From contig NC_068570.1 of NCBI RefSeq assembly GCF_025698545.1, positions 50,115,924 to 50,179,923 of the forward strand: a DNA stretch of 64,000 bases, given 5' to 3'. The notes beneath the pieces are model-generated. The model did not search any database. It was given only the letters and a program-made list of their open reading frames with translations, and had not been told where the DNA came from. A program made the position numbers and the translations under genes. Origin of the DNA: Gossypium raimondii (taxonomy: Eukaryota; Streptophyta; Magnoliopsida; Malvales; Malvaceae). Positions 59,471-64,000 of the stretch are shown here, piece after piece. Positions within the stretch are counted from its first letter, which is position 1, and every line of letters starts with the position of its first letter.

Positions 59471-59768
59471 TCGTGATAGATTATCATCTGAGTAAAGCAA
59501 ACATAGTTGTCGATGCTTTGAGTCATAAATCTCTATTTGCTCTTAGATCGATGAATGCTCCACTTAAATTAGAACATGATGGATCCATTTTGGCCAAGCT
59601 TCAATTTAAGCGTTTATTTTTACAGAGGATTCAGGAATTACAGTCTTGTGATTAGAATTTTTATCTAAGTAGGAGTTGGTTAATAATGGATAGTTGGCTA
59701 ATTTTAGTGTTGGTTCAAACGGTAACTTGTATTTTTGCAATAGGTTATGCATATAAGAGGATCCGCAG

Positions 59769-60720
59769 TTGAAACAAGAAATTTTGACTAAAGCTCCTAA
59801 TAGTGTGTATTCCTTATATTCGGGTAGTACTAAAATGTATTGCGATTTAAAACAAAGATACTGGTGGCTAGGAATAAAACGTGAAATTTCTGAATTCGTA
59901 TCGATATGTCTTGTTTGTCAACAAGTAAAGGCTGAGCATCAAGTTCTATCTGGGTTGTTATAGCCTATTATGATATCCATGTGGAAATGGGAACGTATTA
60001 CTATGGACTTTGTATCAGGTTTATTGATAACGCCAAAAAAGAAAGATGTTATCTAAGTTATAGTTGATCGGTTGACAAAGTCCGCACATTTTATACCTGT
60101 ACATACAGATTATTCGCTTGACAAGTTAGAAGAATTGTATGTTCTAGAAATAATTAAACTACACGATGATCAATTATCAATAATCTTCAATCATGATCCG
60201 ATGTTCACTTCCAGGTTTTGGAGTAAGTTACATGATGCCTTGGGTACCAAATTGAAGATTAGTACAACTTTTCATCCACAGACGGATGGTCAGTCAGAAT
60301 GGGTGATTCAGATACTCGAAGACATATTACGATGCTGTATCATTGAATTCGAGGGTAGTTGGGAAAATATTTATCGTTAGCCAAATTTGCTTACAGCAAC
60401 AACTATCAATCAAATATAAAAATGGCACCGTACGAGGCTTTATATGGGCATAAATGTAGATGCCATTTGTATTGGTTCGAGTTGAATGAAAGAAAGTTAA
60501 CTGGTGTTGATTTGGTTCGGGAAATTGAGGATAAAGTTTGAATTATCCGTGATAACTTGAAAGCTGCATCAGACCGTCAAAAATCTTATGATGATTTGAA
60601 GCGTAAAGATATAAAGTTTTCTATTAGTGAGAATGTCTTTTTGAAAGTCTCACCCTAGAGAAAAGTGTTGCATTTTGGCAAGAAGGGAAAGATCAGTCCG
60701 TGATTCATTGGACTGTATGA
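59769..60720 (+). pseudogene. Gypsy integrase, broken
   Basis: The zinc-binding region contains DLKQRYWWLGIKREISEF followed by CLVCQQVKAEHQ. The core has VDRLTKSAHFIPVHTDYSLD, NHDPMFTSRFWSKLHDALGT and FHPQTDGQSEWVIQILEDIL (catalytic D/E region). A further open stretch, FAYSNNYQSNIKMAPYEALY, ends near 60540. Stops at about 59960, 60055, 60380 and 60540 break it. Confidence 0.8.
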
Positions 60721-60739
60721 AATTTTAGAAAGGATCAGA

Positions 60740-61050
60740 CCTGTGGCGTACCAGTTGGCATTACCTCCTAAACTTGAAAGAATTCACAACATTTTTCATG
60801 TTTTGATGCTTCATAATTATCATTTTGATCCATCACATGTACTGTCTGCGGATGAGATTGAATTACAGTCTGATATAACGTATAGCGAAAAACTGGTTAA
60901 GATTTTTAACCTGAAAAGTGAAGAAGTTGCAGAATAAATGTGTACCTTTAGTTAAAGTGTTATAGCATCGACACGGAGTTGAAGAAGCTACGTGGGAAAT
61001 AGAAGAATCAATTATATCATAATATTCGAACCTATTTTCTGGTAAGATTT
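60740..61050 (+). pseudogene. Gypsy pol tail with chromodomain-like block
   Basis: LALPPKLERIHNIFHVLMLH and 'SDITYSEKLVKIFNLKSEEV' are followed, after a stop at 60935, by a region reading GVEEATWEIEESI near 60980. This corresponds to the end of Tekay-type chromovirus integrases (E(E)ATWE). It supports the chromovirus assignment. Confidence 0.6.
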
Positions 61051-61070
61051 TCGGGGACGATAATTTCTTT

Positions 61071-61084
61071 AAAAGGGGGAAAGT
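61071..61084 (+). promoter_or_regulatory. Polypurine tract
   Basis: AAAAGGGGGAAAGT immediately precedes the 3' LTR start TGTAACAGCC. Confidence 0.75.
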
Positions 61085-62370
61085 TGTAACAGCCTAATTT
61101 CAGTGGAATCGTTAAATAGTGGTTTCAGAACCACAATTTTGGTTAGAGAGTCTATTTTTATTATTTAATTTAATAACAATGGTCGTGTAAAAGTTGTATA
61201 AAAATTTGGTTACAAAATTTTAATATTTAGATAATTAATTAAGTAAAAATGACTAAATTATAAAGGTTGCAAAAGTTAGTTTTATTAGTGAAATGAGTTA
61301 AATAGCTATGGAAATAAAAATGAACTTAAATGGCAATTAGCCACATTTTCTTTTGGGTGGACGGTTATGTCTAGGTTACTAAGAAAAATTTTAGTCAATT
61401 AAAGGGTAAAAGGGTAATTGAATAATTAAAACATAAAGGAAAGGATGGACAAAACCATCATCTTCTTCTTCAATTTCTTCCATCACCGAAAATACCATGG
61501 TTTTTCATGCTTGAGGTTCAGCCAAGGTTTAAAGGTGTGCATGTAAGTAAAATTTTAGTTCGTTTTTATTAATTTTTATGTTTTTCGGTTCGTGTTAGCT
61601 TAATTTAGCTAACTCAATGATTAGATCGTGAAATTTTAGAAAGTTATAGAACATGCCATGGTTGAAATTTGAATGTTTTGATGTTAGTAGATGGATTTAT
61701 GATATTGATGGTGGTTTTAGACTATTTTGTAAAATAGCTTTGAATGGTTTCGTAATTAAGGACTAAATTTTTTAATGAGGAAAATTTCATAGTCTAGGGG
61801 TAAATATTCTGTTATTTAGGGGTTGTTTTGGGACTATTAGGAAATCAACACAAGTCTTTCTAGTTTAATTTGATTAAGGTTGAAAGTTTAGAGATTTAGG
61901 GTTAAATCGAATAAAAGACAAAGTTTAGGTTAAATGTGTATATTAGTATAAAAGAGCCAATTAGATGAATTTAATTATTGTTTTAAACGCTTGGATTATT
62001 TAATTGAATTAATTATTATAATTAGATCAAGAAGCAAGTCCGTCGACAGCTAATCGAGGAAAAGAGAAGGTTGATGAATAGGCGTTGTCGTGTATCTGTA
62101 GTTATGGAATCTTGGTAAGTTCTTATTATACCATAAGTTATATTAAATTCCTTAATAATTGTTTTGCTTTAATATTCTTAATGTTAGTAGTTGTTGAATG
62201 TTGATGGATGAGAATTAATAATGAAATAAAGTTGCATTGGAAATAGCGTATTAGACTTTGAGTCTAGCAAGCTTCGTGCCAGTGTATGGAATCAGGCCTT
62301 GAGCCTAGTAGGCTTTGTACCGGTGTATTGTATTAGGTTTTATACCTAGCAAGCTTTATGCCAGTGTAAT
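61085..62370 (+). repeat. 3' LTR, first 1.29 kb only
   Basis: Starts TGTAACAGCCTAATTTCAGT after the polypurine tract. Its 61930-62370 part aligns with the 5' LTR (54470-54925). At 62371 the alignment breaks and a different LTR begins. Confidence 0.75.
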
Positions 62371-64000
62371 TGTAACAACCCGATTTTAGTTAAATCGGAA
62401 CAGTGGTTTTGAAACCATATATCTGAGGTCAAAAAATTATTTTAATATTATTTTTTGTATTTACAGCATGTGATTATATATGTGTGAAATTTTCGTAAAG
62501 AAATTTTACTGTTTGAATGCTTAATTCGATAAAAAGGACAAAATCACGTAAAGCGTAAAAGTTGTGTTCTATAAGCTAAAGGTGTCTAATAGCTATAGAA
62601 CATTAAAGTAAAGTTCCTTAAGTGGTAAATAGGCCAATTGTGAGTTAGTGGATGATAGTGGAGTGGCATTTTGTGTAATTATTAAAGTTTATAAAGGTTA
62701 ATTAAGTAAAATAGTAATTAATGTTAAAAATAAACAAAACAAAATTATCATCATCTTCCATTACCATCTTCCACCGATTTTTAGAAAGGAAAGAAGCCAT
62801 TTTTATGCAAAACATTCGGCCAAGCTTGTAAGCTCAATTAGGTACGCCTTTTTGTCCCGTTTTTGATGATTTCTATGTTTTTGAGATCGTTGCTTCGTGT
62901 TCTAGCTAGCCCATGCCTTAATTTTGAATTGGTTGATGAATTTGTGAGTTGCCAGTGATGATAGCTTGATGTTTTTGAATGTTGATGATGGAAAATGAAT
63001 AATTGTTGATAGATTAATATGTTTTGTAAAGTGATTTTTGACAAAAATATCAAATAGGGATTAAATTGTGAAATATGCAAATTGAGTGGTTGAAATGTGA
63101 AATAAATGAAATTTTTGGGCTGGTAGGGGCACTATAGTAATTTGGCTAAGCTTAGGTTATATTGAATTGTGTAAAATTTGCGTATTTGTGAAATAATGAC
63201 TAAATTGAATAAATGTGAAACTTTAGGGGCTAAAGCGAAAAAATGTCCAAATAGGTATTTTTGGATGAAATTGAATGAATAGGTGATTAAATGAGTTAAA
63301 TCTGAATTCATATAGATCGAGAAAGAAAGAAATCGGATTTAGATCCGGGCAAATCGAAAGTTGACGAGTAGTTGATCCAATCCGTTCATTTCCATACGAG
63401 GTAAGTTCATAAGTAAATAAATGTTTTTTTTAAAATTCAAATGTATACGTTTTATGCATTGCCAAATTGATTTGTATATAGATATACAATGCTGAATTGA
63501 TTTGTATATAGCTATATATTGCCGAATTGATTTGTATATAGCTATACATTGCCGAATTGATTCGTATTTGGATATACATTGCCGAATTGATTGGTATATA
63601 GATATACATTGCCGAATTCATTTGTATTTGGATATACATTGCCGAATTGATTCGTATTTGGATATACATTGTCGAATTGATTGGTATATAGATATACATT
63701 ACCAAATTGATCCGTATTTGGATATACATTGTCGAATTGATTCGTATTTGGATATACATTCCCGAATTGATTTGTACATAGATATACATTGCCGAATTGA
63801 TTTGTATTTGGATATACATTGCCGAATTGATTTGTATATAGATATACATTGCCTAATTGATTTGTATATGGATATACATTGCCGAATTGATTTGTATATA
63901 GATATACATTGTCGAATTGATTTGTATATGTACACATATATATTGCCGAATTGATTTAAGCATTGGACGATTGGTTTCGTGCATGAATTGATTTAATTAC
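62371..64000 (+). mobile_element. Start of another gypsy-like LTR, runs past window end
   Basis: Begins TGTAACAACCCGATTTTAG (62371), similar in style but not sequence to the neighbouring LTR. It has LTR-like content: an 'atcggatttagatccgggca' motif and a GT donor-like 'gaggtaagttc' at about 63399. It includes a 30-bp minisatellite. No coding. Its end is outside the window. Confidence 0.6.
63451..63960. repeat. 30-bp minisatellite, 17 tandem units
   Basis: Units of 30 bp follow the pattern 'gatatacattgccgaattga' + 'tttgtatata', back to back with no spacers. Two variants of the last ten bases (tttgtatata and ttcgtatttg) alternate irregularly. The period is a multiple of 3, so long ORFs appear on both strands without being genes. 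Confidence 0.95.

Larger units (their letters stand above)
54465..62370 (+). mobile_element. Ty3/gypsy (chromovirus-like) LTR retrotransposon, decayed
   Basis: It holds a 5' LTR (to 56349), primer-binding site, gag with zinc knuckle, protease, RT, RNase H, integrase, chromodomain-like tail, polypurine tract and 3' LTR start (61085). The order PR-RT-RH-INT puts it in Ty3/gypsy; the tail suggests a Tekay/Del-type chromovirus. Both LTRs are incomplete. The 5' LTR lacks its first roughly 0.85 kb, where it joins the LINE. The 3' LTR stops at 62370, where another LTR starts. Stops and frameshifts in every gene rule out activity. Confidence 0.85.

Noticed and set aside
63430-63954. Long ORFs on both strands (up to 150 codons) with repeated peptides
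   Set aside because: They are produced by a 30-bp tandem repeat whose period is a multiple of three; no start context or protein family.
63451-63960. CRISPR-like array
   Set aside because: Units are contiguous with no unique spacers, and the genome is eukaryotic.

Overview
This is an A+T-rich stretch of a large plant nuclear genome: intron-bearing genes, plant-only gene families, and long intergenic tracts filled by LTR retrotransposons, LINEs and MITE/MULE-type DNA elements. The repeat types (gypsy LTRs starting TGTAACA and carrying CACACGG/CCGTGTG palindromes, L1-type LINEs whose ORF1 has a DUF4283-like domain) resemble those I remember from Gossypium (cotton). That assignment is from memory and was not tested.

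I can support five host loci. (1) A tandem pair of NDR1/HIN1-like (NHL, LEA_2) membrane-protein genes on the minus strand, 9979-10524 and 11284-11937. (2) The first two exons of a gene for plastid ribosomal protein bL31c, 17006-17329 on the plus strand, preceded by site II promoter boxes; no 3' exon was found. (3) A five-exon gene of unknown function on the plus strand, 36242-37853, encoding a 205-residue protein with one C-terminal membrane segment. (4) A complete three-exon gene for the plastid PPDK regulatory protein (RP1, DUF299 kinase/phosphatase) on the minus strand, 39741-41271. These genes sit in separate islands. Apart from the NHL duplicates there is no sign that they work together.

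Layout. 1-5019: one minus-strand gypsy LTR split by two LTRs of a second family; the second is a complete solo LTR with a perfect 5-bp target duplication. 5340-8760: LTR-like remnant, a foldback MITE, a tandem duplication, another MITE and old retroelement tails. 9979-11937: NHL pair. 12353-15582: decayed PIF/Harbinger transposon with both its genes. 16830-18610: bL31c fragment and unexplained GC-richer sequence. 19107-21375: minus-strand solo LTR with a minisatellite. 21705-24625: long-inverted-repeat element with a second such element nested in it. 28050-34540: a LINE on the minus strand, split by a 1.24-kb foldback element. 36242-41271: gene island. 41800-49822: tRNA-Val-like relic, LTR remnants, and a 1.23-kb element with a perfect 9-bp target duplication. 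51690-54464: second LINE (plus) carrying a 150-bp MITE. 54465-62370: Ty3/gypsy chromovirus-like element with gag, protease, RT, RNase H, integrase and chromodomain remnants, all broken by stops. 62371-64000: start of another LTR with a 30-bp minisatellite.

No bacterial-type system, CRISPR array or wholly new gene system was seen. The most informative signals are transposon-history ones. The 150-bp MITE inside the second LINE matches the end of the Harbinger element about 40 kb away, and the reading frame of its LINE host suggests a 3-bp target duplication. Several nested insertions can be dated relative to each other.
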